Part shown: piece after piece, positions 11,681 to 23,040 of the stretch
How positions within the stretch are numbered: position 1 is the stretch's first letter
How the letters are laid out: every line of letters begins with the position of its first letter
DNA from: Polytrichum commune
Lineage: Eukaryota > Streptophyta > Polytrichopsida > Polytrichales > Polytrichaceae
Direction of reading: 5' to 3'
Length of the DNA: 64,000 bases
Assembly (NCBI GenBank): GCA_950295325.1
Contig: OX485809.1
Location: 32,998,144-33,062,143, forward strand
Notes under the pieces: generated by a model
Databases searched by the model: none
Told to the model about the DNA's origin: nothing
What the model saw: the letters and a program-made list of their open reading frames with translations, nothing else
Program-made: the position numbers and the translations under genes

Positions 11681-12800
11681 CAAAATCCGGCAGGCCATGT
11701 CAGTTGTACGGTCTTCGGATGAGAATCAAGGGTCCTCACAACTACATGGTCACGGCCCTTGGCTTGTGTGTGAAGTGGCCTTGAGGAGGCCTACAACTAC
11801 AAGGAAAGTATGGTTCCACCGTGTCCACCCCAAAGTTGTCAGTCCCTTGCATTGTTTTGGGTCTTGATGATTTTGTTTGCTTTTGACGATGAAATGAATG
11901 TTATTTTTCTTGTTATTTGTTTAAAAGAAGAGAAAGAATATCTCAACAATCATATTTTCTAGCGATATTGTTTCTTGAAAATTGGATGGAGGTAGGTCAA
12001 AGAAACTCTAGTAGAACATACATATATGAAGTCTTTCTAATTACATTTCTAAGTCTCATGTTCCCTCGCCCATTCTAAATGAAAGAGATGTCGTGTATCA
12101 TGGGGACCTTGTTATGACATTAGGACCAAAGCCGTTATTTTTTTAGAATCACAACATGTTTTTTCTCAACCCTTCGCTGATTATTCGCATGCCTAGTGTT
12201 ACGGCCACTTCACACACGAGCCAAGAGCCATGACCATGAAATTGTGGGAGCCCAAAAGAAAGTGTCCATAGGCCGTCCCAACACACCTCCAAAATCATGT
12301 AGTGTGGTCACGGGCCCTCAAGTGTCATGTGAAGCCATATGTGACCGGGCCCTCGACCAAATGCTATGTCAATGAATTTCTATTCATGCGGGTCCTCACA
12401 CATGGTAATATAGAATAATTCAACGGTTGTGAGCATTCAGATTGCCATAGTCTCCCAATTTTGTGTTAGGCCTACCTCCAAGAGGTGGTTTTTGAAAATA
12501 GTCCAAATGACTATGAAACATGATCCATTTGATGCCATGTAGGAATCCACGTAGATTTTACATCCATCTTGCATTCACTTACTCCGTTGGTCCCTCAAGT
12601 GTAGTGTGAAGCAAACTTGGACTGGCTCCGCCTTTATCACCAATGAGAGTGCTTGAAGTATAATGGTTATGGGCTCTCAGTCTCATGTGTGAAGTGGCCC
12701 TTAGTGGCGGGTGGAGTTTCACAATTTTATGTCGATACTACACATTTACAGTGGGTGTGAATCTTTGAAGTTGTTGTCCTAAACAATTGAAGGACTGCTA

Positions 12801-12972
12801 TCATATACATAACATTACTCAGATCCATAATATTGTTACGTGGGACCGTCAATATTCCACAACATATTCCCCACATGCAAACATATCGTGGGACTATTCA
12901 AGAATATTCCATGGAATACAGTCAGTCCCACAGAACATTGTTATGGATATGAATAATGTTATGTATCCTAGG
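12801..12972. repeat. Small fold-back MITE-like element
   Basis: The left sequence (ATACATAACATTACTCAGAT onward through GTGGGAC) matches the reverse complement of the right sequence over about 40 bp with few mismatches. The 172-bp unit is non-coding. No clear target duplication was identified. Confidence 0.65.
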
Positions 12973-14923
12973 TTTCATATCCCATGAATGGGGGATAATT
13001 TTGAGTGACTTTTTGAACACTTGCATAGAATGGCTTGCAGCACAATATTAGAATAGTAAATTACTAAATGTGTATATCCTGCTATGTGGATGTTTGAACT
13101 TTCTTGGAATTTGACCAAGGTAATATTAACTTGAGCATGCTCATGTGAGACCCCTTGGCAATAGATTTCATAGGGATGACCCCTAAGTACCGGGGGTCAA
13201 AGGGTTTTGCATAGAGTTGCCTTAGATAAAAATCAGAGGTTGCTACACATGAAACATACCAATAAAATTGAACAACCTTTTCCCAATGTACAAGAGTCAA
13301 ATTACGTAACCTACTTGCATGTAGGTATGCATTCTTGAGCAATATTTGTTTAAGGTAGGCGGTGTTATAACCATCATTTTAAGCGTTGAGTATATATACT
13401 AATATTTATATTGATATAGTTAAAAAATCAATAGCAAATGAAAGGGGATTGCAAAACTTCAAAGTGTGTTTTTGTTTGGATTATGTATGCAAAAGTTGTA
13501 AGGGTTCAAAGTTTTGTTGGTAGATTGGAGAAGCCTAATGTTAGGGCGGTGGACATTCTCATAATCAATATGTAAACATCATTATTGAACATTTTTGAAT
13601 AAGTCACCTTTGGTTCAGAAAGGCCTTAGTTAGTTACTAAGTTAGTGAGTGTCCAAAAACATTTGAATGAGTTACAATGGAGTTAGTAAGTAAGTACACT
13701 ACTTATCCCAATTAGTGAGTGAGGGGAAATATGTGAGGATAATACTGAATTTCTTTAGACTACGAAATTAGTGCCACCAAAAGATCTAAAAAGCATTGTT
13801 CATCCCCACACTATCACTAAAAGTACTCTTCGTATCAACATTATTCACTAAAAGTATCAGCAATATTCATCCTAGCATTGTTCAATTTTACATTCATTTT
13901 TTTTTATCATCACTCTACAAACACTGTAAAGCTCGCACTCATTGTCTTGAAATGTATGATAAATACCATGTATTCATGAATTTAGGATCTCTTGGTAAAA
14001 TATTCAATCCACACTAATTTTGAGAGTTGGAAAAATAATACGTGTTTTGGGAATTAGTACCACTCGCACAAATTGGGATAATCGGTGCAATTAACATCTT
14101 ATAGAATTTTGACTACCTTTTACTTATTTGAAAAGATGCAGTATGGAGTTAGCATCTTAATAAATTTTGAGTGTCATTTGTTGATGTGCATCTTAAACAT
14201 CTTTTAGTTGAGCATTGATAAGTTCTTAATGCTCCAAAAAGGAAAGATATGCTTCCCATAAAGATAGGTGAGTGAAATGGATGAACATAGTGTGACAAAA
14301 GAGGATGAAGTGCATCCACGTTTCATCTAAAAGATGTCACATGTTAAAGCATAAGACACCTATGGTTAAGCATAGGACTTCTCTAATTTGGCATAGAATG
14401 ACCTATGATGTGGCATAGGGGACCTACGCTTTAGCATAGATGACCTATAGTTTTAGCATATGTAACCTAGGGTGAAGCACATGAAAGTTTCACATCCTAG
14501 TGGTGAGGATCAATGACATTTCAGTGGTGAAATATATTAGCCAAAAACCAAGAAAACAAAAAATTTAATTTGTTCTTAAGGAAATTCATGCCTAATTCAT
14601 AAAATTGAAATAAATTATTTTTAAAAAAAATCCACCAAAAAATCATCCATGTGGACCATTTTCAATTGATTCCAACAAAGTTTCATCCCGGGTACGCAAC
14701 TCCCGTATTATATGGTCCTGATTATAATCACTTATAATGCGTTTTAGTCCAATATTGAGTGATACAATTTGTTTTAATGTAGGAAACCCTTGTAGCCCTT
14801 TTAACAAGGAATCCAAAAATGTAATTATATATAGGAAATGAATATATTTTGAAGCATATAATTGCATTAAAACCTAATTATATGATTTTTTTAATACATG
14901 TACCATAGGTCAAACTATCCAAC
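12973..14923. other. Intergenic DNA with an unclassified dispersed repeat
   Basis: No gene is supported. The interval around 13620-13800 resembles, in inverted orientation, the sequence around 60510-60640: both carry GATGAACAATGCTT and TAGATCTTTT next to a CTAATTTC block. A minus-strand frame at 13082-13342 is open for 86 codons but not recognisable. Confidence 0.45.
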
Positions 14924-15079
14924 CACTACAAGAAAAAACGGTTCCGTTCCAACAGAGTTCCAACAGAATTCTGTTGATTCTACCTGTTGATTCGGAACTC
15001 TTGATTCGGAACAATTTTAACACATATCTCTTGATTAAGGCATTGGTTAAATGTCCAAGTTATACTAGTAAAAATGATA

Positions 15080-15290
15080 TAAATTAGTAATTCCGCTCCT
15101 CACATCCCGGGCCTACACACCTACTACCAAGGACCCTTGCCTAGCCTAGGCTAAAGGACCTAGCCACCTACCTAATCTAGGCTAGGCCCAAGGGTGAAGG
15201 CCAAGCGTATCAATCCTTGAACCTCTTGCCTACCGCGAGGAGGCCTTAGCCACTAAGCCACCACTCATCACATGCTATAGAACGAGTATG
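15080..15290 (-). mobile_element. tRNA-derived SINE-like segment inside the CACTA element
   Basis: On the minus strand the head contains GTGGCTTAGTGGCTAAGG (box A-like) followed about 25 bp later by GAGGTTCAAGGATTG (box B-like), spaced as in a tRNA. The block is much more GC-rich than the CACTA sequence around it. Limits and target duplication are unclear. Confidence 0.6.
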
Positions 15291-15339
15291 TAAGAGATTT
15301 GTATAAAGAGGCCGTAAAATTCATAAAATTTTGTAAAAT

Positions 15340-15870
15340 TTATAATTACATAGATTACATAATTACATAATTACATAATTATAGTAATTACAGAAATTTG
15401 TAATTACTGTAATTACTGTAATTTTTTATTACTATAATTACTGTAATTTCTGTAATTACTTTAATTAGCAATTGCTGTAATTACTATAATTACTATAATT
15501 ACTATAATTACTATAATTACTATAATTACTATAATTACTATAATTAGTATAATTACTATAATTAGTATAATTAGTATAATTAGTATTTGCTGTAATTATT
15601 ATTTTCTGTAATTAGTAATTAGTAATTACTTTAATTACTTTAATGAGTAAGTACAATAATTAGAGTAATTGCTAATTAGTAATTAAAGCTACTATAAATA
15701 GAAAAAATTACAATCATTCACAATTTACTATAATTGTAAATTTAAGTAATTTAAGTAATTAAATATTGCAAATTAATCAAACTATTTAATTATTGTAAAT
15801 TATAGGAATCATAGTAATTGATTACTTTAACATAATTAGTGTTATTTAAAAATTAAAATACAATAATTAA
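15340..15870. repeat. AT-rich microsatellite-like tract
   Basis: Long runs of ATTACTATA and ATTAGTATA-type units, with a core of pure (TATAATTAC)n near 15480-15550. It fills the middle of the CACTA element and probably grew by slippage. Confidence 0.9.
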
Positions 15871-16375
15871 AATTCCTCTTCTGAAATCAACAGATAAATG
15901 ATCTTCCTCTCTTGAAATCAACAGATAAATGTTCCCTCTGTTGATTTGTATCGCACAATGGATCCATTTCAACATTGTTTTTCCCAAATCTGTTGAAATC
16001 AACAAAAATTAGTTGATTTTATGTTGATTCGGACCGCGATTTCTTGTAGTGAACTTTTTGGACTTTTTAATAAAGTTTTAACATTGTGAATGACTTATAA
16101 TTTTAATGGGAGGCAACTATTCGTGGCTTATAATTATAATTGGAGGCAAATATTCGTGTGGATTTTTTAAAATTATGTATAGGCAACTTACTGGTCTAAT
16201 TGTTGGGATAGAAAACTAATGATTTGTGTTAGGATACAGTTGAGGTATGTATTTTTAAGACCATATACATCATATGGTGCCCCGACTACTCAAGGGTATC
16301 ATGGGGTATTTTAAAATATCATGGGTTCCCGGTTTAGGCTTAGGGCTTAGGGTTTGAGGCTTCTATATATTCGCT

Positions 16376-16708
16376 TTGAATCTTTTGTGTTCGGTTTTGG
16401 AGCCTTTGTGTCTTTGCTTTGGAGTGTGCGGCTTTGCTTTGGAGCCTTTGTGTTGTCGCTTTGGAGTGTGCTTGTGCTCATTTGGGAGGGTCATCCTTGG
16501 CTTAAACAAACACATGGATTGTGAGATGAAGCATAAAGGCTCATGTAGTGGAAGTAGAGATAGGGAGAAGGAATATGTTACACCTGTAATTGCCACAACT
16601 CCTTCCAAAAGAGGGAGACCTCGAAAGGACCCTCTATCATTTGTGAATACTAATCTGACATCTACATTGAATACCTCTCTTAGATGCTCTACAAGGTTAA
16701 AAAACTAG
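16376..16708 (+). pseudogene. Short frame ending in an AT-hook-like motif
   Basis: The last 55 codons (about 16540-16708) contain PSKRGRPRKDP, an AT-hook-type GRP core, and end LRCSTRLKN-stop, a basic tail often seen at the C-terminus of plant DNA-binding or transposase-derived proteins. The first part translates a duplicated 42-bp-scale unit rich in CTTTGGAG and is unlikely to be real protein. I cannot name the source gene. A stray exon or transposase tail is most likely. Confidence 0.35.
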
Positions 16709-17040
16709 GTGTTTCAATTGTTTATATACATTGGAGTTTTTTTTTAATAAATATGCAACCCAAATTTTTTTTCATCTCATTTTAATTTGATATAATTTGA
16801 TATAATTTTTACAAAAGCCGTCCTCTAAGCCGTTTTTAATACGATGCCCCCTGCGTATAATATGGGAGTTGCGTACCCGGGAGTTTCATCATGTTATAAT
16901 CATTAAATTCAAAACCTGGATGAAATTGCTACATTTTATTTATTTATCTCATTCATCAATGCCGTTTGAGTGATAAAATAAAACAAATTGTAGAATAAAG
17001 ACTGAAGAGCATGTGAAACTTGCAAAGCACGCACCTATTG

Positions 17041-17416
17041 TACTTCATATTGATTTGGGCGAACCAACCCATACACTCATTCCTTGTTGCATGCCTAAAC
17101 CCTTGCTTCCAAGGAACCAGAGTACGGGTTGGTTCACCCCAGCCCTCCATACCCATCATCACTTCCTGTCCTAGTAACTTAGCAATATTGCACCCAGGGC
17201 TCGGGGAGAACCGGCAGTTAGTTACGGATGAACTGGTCGAGTTTGAGAAATAACCAGTTGAAGTTCCAGACTTCAACATAATTACTGATCATTATGGAGG
17301 AATCTATAGAAGAATATACCTCAATTTAATAAAGCCAAACCAGAAGATGTCAACATGTAACCGGTTGGATTTAGAATCACTAGGATCTTGTCCGACTATG
17401 CCCAAAAACTTCCCGG
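17041..17416 (+). repeat. Dispersed repeat family Z, copy 1
   Basis: Two joined blocks recur elsewhere. The first (17041-17140) begins TGGGCGAACCAACCCATACA and is also found near 50350-50440. The second (17202-17416) runs from GGGGAGAACCGGCAGTTAG to a CCCAAAAACTTCCC end and recurs at 20153-20368 (inverted), 46199-46409 and, split, at 49427-50330. Its termini form a short inverted repeat based on GGGGAGA. Confidence 0.8.
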
Positions 17417-17657
17417 GCATTGATTGCATCATTAGAGCATGACCAACCATTGGCCGTCAAGTTGGCCGCAATGGAATGGTTCCGTTTTTAGGCCGCAACC
17501 TTTACAATATAGTTACCACGTAAGATCGTGTCCTAGTCAAGTCAAATCCAATTGACTTTGTCACATAAAGAGACTTATGAGGCAATTACCCGGTCACAAA
17601 TTTAATGTAATAACACTTAATAACACTTCAGGCTCCATTAAATCCGCATCAACCTAC

Positions 17658-18953
17658 GGCGGACGTTAAACCTCCCCTTCCGAGCTTTTTGGGGAGGTAG
17701 ATATGGGCAGGGGCAGCCTCCCCCATAAAGAAATGGACATTTTATGGACCCAACCAAAAACTTTTGCCCGCCCTGCCCTACCCGACTTTGAAAAAACCAT
17801 TGTCCTTGCATTCTTGAAGGTCACTTATTCAAAAATCCCATATTGAGGGCATTTCATGTTCAAGGTCCAAAATTCAATATATATGTTCACTTTCATAGAG
17901 TAGATAAGCACTTTGAGTGGGATTTCATTTTTGAAGTGAAACTGTCAATATAGCATGTACTTAACTTGGAAGTCAAATTTATTACAAAACCCTCATTAGT
18001 ATTGAGGTTGTAATTTTTCTGACTTACCATTGAAAGGGTCTTTGTCATTCTAAATTGGAACTAAAATTAGTGTTTTATTTTTAGTATGTTTATTTTTCAA
18101 TAGTTTACTTAATACCTTCTACTTTCACAAAGTATTCATAAAATTTTAAACTAATTAAGTGTGATTGAATGTAATTAAGTCTAAATAACCGTATTAGAAG
18201 GTAATTGAGCGCAAGGCCTAGTAGGTTTTTACAAGTATTCATACACATTCAAACTAATTAAGCCCGATTCAGTGCAAGTAAGTGCATTTAGCCTAATTAA
18301 ATGTAATGAAGCGTAAACAAGTGTAATTAAGCACACCATTCCTCATATCTGAATTAAATCATGATTAATTCCAGTACGTGTATTTTATAATCAATTAGGA
18401 TTAATTAAATTGGTAAGCATATTTTCTGATTGAATTGGGCTTAATTAGGATTAATTATTATTAATTACATTCAATCACACTTAATTAGTTTAAATATCTA
18501 TGAGTACTTTGTGAAAGTAGAAGGTATTAACTAAAAATATTAAAAATAAAAATATTAAAAATAAAAAACTAGTTTTAGTGGCATTTTAGAATCACAAAGA
18601 CCCTTTCAATGGTAAGTCACAAAAATTACAACCTCAATGTTAATGAGGGTTTTGTAATACTTTTGACTTCCAAGTTAATTACACTTTTTGATAGTTTCAC
18701 TTCAAAAATGAAATCCCAATGAAAGTGCTTCATTACTCTATGAAAGTGAACATATATATTGGATTTTGAACTTTGAAGGTGAAATGCACTCAATATGGAA
18801 TGTGTTTATTAGTGGCCTTAAAAAATACAAGGACAATGGTTTTTTTGAAGTCGGGCAGGACGGGCAGTCGGTCAGGTTTAGAAAATCTGGATTTCTTTCT
18901 GGGGAGCTGCCCCTGGCCGTGTCTACCTCCCCGAAAAGCTCGTAACGTACGCC
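17658..18953. mobile_element. Fold-back MULE-like element, copy 1
   Basis: Arms of about 500 bp form a long imperfect inverted repeat around a roughly 300-bp AT-rich centre. Ends read GGCGGACGTTA and, inverted, GGCGTACGTTA. Flanks TCAACCTAC (17649-17657) and TTGACCTAC (18954-18962) form a 9-bp target duplication with two mismatches. Long terminal repeats plus 9-bp duplications point to the Mutator superfamily. No transposase is present. The inner part of each arm is shared with the element at 62156-63466. Confidence 0.82.
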
Positions 18954-19761
18954 TTGACCTACTCTCTCAACTCCAACTCGGGAAGCTGCCAGTGACTGCA
19001 AAGCTGCTGCAAATCTTCAAAGTCGGTTATCTGAAGGTTCTTAGAAAGATATACACACACACATAAAGACGGACTCTCGATCAGTTGGACCAAGCACCTT
19101 ATGTGGAGGTTCTTTGTGTAATGTGTCGGTAGAGGCTTTGTTGGTCGAGAATTGTTGTAATTCGGAGACAACAACAAATACTAGTAGGTGAACACGGTTG
19201 TGGAGTGGTGTTTGGTCAGTCCGTTTCTTAGAGTGGCAGTAGTCCTCCTCTTCCAAGTTATGCTTGCATTCCTATCTCATGTGTTGCATATCTTATATAG
19301 ACGATCTTGGTGTCCTCTATCGGTAGAATTTTTGTTGGTCGAGGATTGGGATTCGGAGACATCAACAACCAGTTGAGTAAGATTGAGTGCTGCTTATCGT
19401 ATGCGGAGGATCTTGGTGTCATGTGTCGGTAGAAATTCTGTTGGTTGAGAACTGGGATTCGGAGACGACGACGACAACAACAAGAACAAAAACTAGTTGT
19501 GCCGAGGTGGAGTACTGCATATCTTATGTGGAGGATCTTGGTGCCCTATGTCGGTAGAACAGTTGTTCGTTGAATATTGGGATTCGGAGACGATGACAAC
19601 AAAAGCAACTAGTTGAGGAAGGCTAAGTACTGCATAACTTATGTGGAGGACCTTGGTTTCCTGTACCGGTAGAACTTTTGTTGGTTAAGAAGAATCGGGA
19701 TTCGGAGACATCATCAACAACTTGTTGAGCAAGGTTGACGATCAATTTGGGGGCAACGGTC
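18954..19761 (+). promoter_or_regulatory. Upstream region of the membrane-protein gene
   Basis: Lies between the MULE-like element and the ATG at 19762. It holds a short CA run preceded by GATATACACACA (19049-19064) and then the tandem array described separately. Which part is promoter and which is leader cannot be told from sequence alone. No canonical TATA box was assigned. Confidence 0.4.
19096..19742. repeat. About 115-bp degenerate tandem array, five copies
   Basis: Copies start near 19096, 19288, 19391, 19513 and 19632. Each holds CTTATGTGGAGGATCTTGG-type sequence, then GTCGGTAGAA, TTTGTTGGT, GGGATTCGGAGAC, an ACAACAA run and an ACTAGTTGAG-type block. The first copy is separated from the rest by about 90 bp. 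The array ends 19 bp before the proposed start codon. No reading frame stays open through all copies, so it looks non-coding. Confidence 0.88.
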
Positions 19762-22436
19762 ATGTCTACAGTTCCATCAATGTCAGAGAAGGTGGTGCAG
19801 CCGCGGATGTTGATAGCAGAGAATATGGCAGAGATGGAGCTGAAGGAGATTGTGCAGGAGTCATACAGTTTGATGAAAAAGTGCAAGCGCCAGTTCCTCC
19901 CCTTCGTTCTCTGTATTTACATTCCGGTGGCCGTCATGTACACATTTCTTGCCCGCTTACACCATGATCGGGTGGAAAACACGTTCCAAGCCTTCATCAT
20001 AGCCTGGAAGCAGCAGCAACAGCACCAGGTGCAGCTTACATCTCTTCTCCCTGTGTTTCTAGTTGGTTTTGAAGTGAGCTTTTAGAAAAGCCAAAATTTG
20101 TTGAACGATTGAACGCGAAGCTCTATAACTGCGCTCATAGGGTGACAGTGTCCGGGGAGATTTTTGGGCATAATCGGTCCAAATCCTAGTGTTTCCAAGT
20201 CCAACCGGTTACATGTTGTGATCTTTCGGGTTGTTCTGTGTTAATTTGAGGTATATTCTTTAGATTCCTCTAAAACGATCGGTAATTCTCCTGAAGTCTT
20301 GATGAACTTCAACCCGTTATTTCTCAAACTCAATCGGTTCATCTGTAACCAGCGGTCGATCCTCCCCGTTCATGGTAGGGTGAGATGGGATGTGTTTTTA
20401 AAAAAAAAAAAAAGGAGACACTAATAGAAGTCTATGACACTAAAATGATACGCTCGGTAAAATGCTGTAGCAATGCGTAGGTCCGAATGGTAACCCACGC
20501 TAATTAGACAAAGTAGTGTAGTTGTGGGTCAGAATTTGAACCAACTTGTGGATAGGTGATCGTAGCCAGCAGGTGAGGGAAGCCAGCCAAACATTTGTGA
20601 ATTGTTTAATGTTGAACTCTATATCTGGGTGCTCATACGGCTCATAGGGATCATATCCAGGTGTTTTTTGGCGACCTTAGGTGACCATGATAATTTTGGT
20701 GAATTTCTCAAGGCAGCTGAAATTGGCTTCAATCTTGTCACTGGACCTCACTTATATCCATGTGACATTCATATTTTGGATATGAATTTAGGAGCCTCAG
20801 CAGTTCGGTGTGGCTAAAGTGAGTCATCGTCAGTCACACAAAGACATTCAAATGTTTCACATCTAAAAGAGAAATTAGAAGGTAAAGAAGGGTAATGTGT
20901 TATTCTGAACATTGTACAATTGAGAAATGTTTCCTCAGATATGCTTGATCATCATCCTATGTCGTTTGATGATATTTTCTTGAGGAATAGCCGTGACAAG
21001 AAACCCAGCAAATAATTCTTCCAAGATTAAATGTAGCGCAATGCTTCACAGGATTAGGACCATTTCATACGACTGTCCAAGATGACCGATAGTATTGGGC
21101 AAAGCACTTCCATAAGGTGGCATGATTTGTGGCATAAAAAATAACCATTTCTAATAGGATTTTGAGCCTAATTCTTGGTCGTAATTCTTTGTGCCAAGCA
21201 CTTCCATAAGGTGGCCATTATTTGTGGCGTAAAAAATAACCATCTCTAGTAATATGAGCCGTGACAATCTGTACATGCGATCGTCACCTAGTATGCCAAC
21301 ACGTTCATTCATAGCATTCTCAAGTGATGTAGTTGTTGTTCACCCCTAGATAAGCATCTTGGGAGATTATACACTTGGTAAGATTCCTTTTGGCTAGTTC
21401 TTTAAGTTGAATCTTGGTAGATGGGAGACTTAGGCTTTGTCCAAAGATAGCTAGCAATGAGGGTTTAGGGTTTAATGACAGCTTGCTACTTGACAATGCT
21501 TGGCATTCATGAGCATGTACTCAAGATCCTTGATTCTTCGATTTCTTCTTGAAGCTAGAATGATAGGAAGAGAGCTCCCTAGCTACACATCATGCTCACC
21601 ATGCTGTATTTAAATGAATTGTTATAAACGGCTTGCAGTTTGCAGAACCAACGTCGCCGGCGCCTATTAAACCAGTAGTCTCCAATACCCAGCTTTTGCT
21701 TGAAACCATCCTCCTTGTGACCTTCATGATCGGTTACTACCACATGATCACCTCTACCATCCTCACACTTTCCGCACTTTACCAATCTGCGAAGAACCGC
21801 GCAGATCGCTCGCCGGAGGATCAGGATCAGTCGGGTGAACCATTTTCTGCAAAGAAGATTGTTGCAATGCTTCCCAGCCGCACATGGAGAGTCTTCGTGA
21901 CCCACGTCGTCTGCATCATCGCCTACATGGGCATCATTCTCCTCATGCTGCTGGCCACACTCGTATTGGTGGGGCTCGCAAAGACGGTGTTGGATTTCGA
22001 AGTCGCGTACATTTCCCTACTTCTGGAGCTCTACCTGTTCGCGGTCGGCATAATCTACTTCGTCCTCAACATCAGCCTCGTCGAGCAGGTGTCGACGGTC
22101 GAGCGCGTTTGGGGGTGGGCGGCCATCAAACGATCCGCCACTCTTCTCCGCGGGAAGAAGATGACGGCCATTTCGGTCTTGGTTTTCCACACCGTGTGCG
22201 TCTACAGCATCTACATTGTCCAAGTCACACTCATGCTCGGCCCCCCATGGACACTACCCATCGCCATCGCCCTCAACGTCGGCCTCGCGAGCCTCATGTT
22301 TTGGTTTGTAATCACCACGACCACCGTCTTGTACTTCTCGTGTAAAGCCACCCACAATGAGCGGGGACTCGCGCTTCCCATGCTTGGTGGGAAGAGCGGG
22401 CATGGAGTTGTTTACGAGCCTCTCTCTTCTGCATAG
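19762..22436 (+). CDS. Six-helix plant membrane protein, two exons
   Basis: Exons 19762-20028 and 21639-22436 give 354 aa. Donor CACCAG/GTGCAG and acceptor GGCTTGCAG/TTT join in phase 0. An N-terminal amphipathic stretch (KEIVQESYSLMKKCKRQF) leads into helix 1 (about 45-65). Further hydrophobic segments lie at about 108-136, 172-203, 215-236, 265-289 and 297-322. Between segments 4 and 5 is STVERVWGWAAIKRSATLLR, matching the conserved VEDVYGxxAxxKSxxLIKGK-like loop of a plant-specific family (PANTHER PTHR33133, often labelled polyadenylate-binding protein 1-B-binding-like). Molecular function of that family is unknown. Exon 2 is strongly GC-rich against its surroundings. The intron (20029-21638) contains a family Z repeat and an internal duplication. 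Confidence 0.82.
20153..20368 (-). repeat. Family Z repeat in the membrane-protein gene intron
   Basis: An inverted copy of the 17202-17416 block. It begins CCGGGGAGATTTTTGGGC and ends GATCCTCCCCG, keeping the internal AACCGGTTACATGTTG and TATTTCTCAAACTC segments. It lies about 125 bp inside the intron. Confidence 0.85.
21096..21262. repeat. Direct duplication in the same intron
   Basis: Two copies of an approximately 70-bp unit, about 21096-21170 and 21193-21262. They share AAGCACTTCCATAAGGTGG, TTTGTGGC and TAAAAAATAACCAT, and both end GAGCC. Confidence 0.85.
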
Positions 22437-22889
22437 CAAAAATCTGAAAACAAACATCGATGCTTAGCACCGACGTGAATTTGACGTGATCCTTGATCGT
22501 TTGGCGTCTAACTTCGTGTTGGTTGAGGACGAGGTACGTGAGATACATTTATGGCTATTTAGTGTATGTTTTGCATGGATTTTTGGACTGAGGGCTTGAA
22601 TTTATGGTGGCTCTCGAGCTCTTCGAGACTGTTTGTATGCATGTATGGCGCCTCTAACTCATGCGCTTACTGCTTTGAGAGGATTGACTTTGCGTCCTTG
22701 TGCTAGGATTGCTTCTATTTGGATCTCTTGTACATAAGTTAGCAATGAATCAGTAAAGAAATACTAGCAATGATTCTTGAGTTGTTTGTTTAGCGACTCA
22801 GTCGTCAAAACTATGTCGCAAGTAAATCAAGACTTATGCATGAATTTCGGATGGAAAGAAATCAAAGAAAGATTGATATAAACGATTGC
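22437..22889. other. 3' flank of the membrane-protein gene
   Basis: Probable 3' UTR and downstream sequence. The final frame stops at 22434-22436 (TAG). No other gene is seen, and the open frames on the minus strand here are antisense shadows. Confidence 0.5.
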
Positions 22890-23040
22890 TTGTGACCCCG
22901 GAGGTGGACTCTTCATTGGAAACCTACATGACGTGTTTGGGTCACTATGAAATAAAATCCTTCTATATATGAGAAGTTCATAGAGTAAATCGAATGTAGA
23001 GTAGAGGCGTCCATAGCTGATCACTTAAGAGATTTCGCCC
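22890..23040 (+). mobile_element. Terminal fragment of the hAT-like element family A
   Basis: GGAGGTGGACTCTTCATT followed by GGAAACCTACATGACGTG matches the left end of the element at 49467. More family A-like sequence (AAAAATGGACTCATGTATTT) resumes near 23399 after unrelated DNA. The right end was not found, so this is a partial or interrupted copy. Confidence 0.6.

Larger units (their letters stand above)
11050..12710. mobile_element. 1.7 kb inverted-repeat element
   Basis: The left end (GGGCCCCTTCGGACACAAGA) and the reverse complement of the right end (GGGCCACTTCACACATGAGA) align, and the similarity continues inward through TCTCAATGG/TCTCATTGG and GTGGATTCC-type blocks. The arms are diverged. 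The left arm is enlarged by the 101-bp tandem repeat and its insertion. No clean target duplication is visible. It may be a MULE-like or other fold-back element without coding capacity. Confidence 0.55.
14924..16051. mobile_element. Non-autonomous CACTA transposon, 1128 bp
   Basis: The left end is CACTACAAGAAA and the right end is the complementary TTTCTTGTAGTG, the classic En/Spm-CACTA terminus. A perfect 3-bp target duplication AAC flanks it (14921-14923 and 16052-16054), as expected for this superfamily. Subterminal motifs around AACAGA and TTGATT recur near both ends. There is no transposase; the interior holds an AT-rich tract and a SINE-like segment. Confidence 0.93.

Noticed and set aside
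21884..22345. A 153-codon plus-strand frame rich in His, Arg and Pro.
   Set aside because: It is the shifted frame of the GC-rich second exon of the membrane-protein gene, and has no hydrophobic or domain structure of its own.
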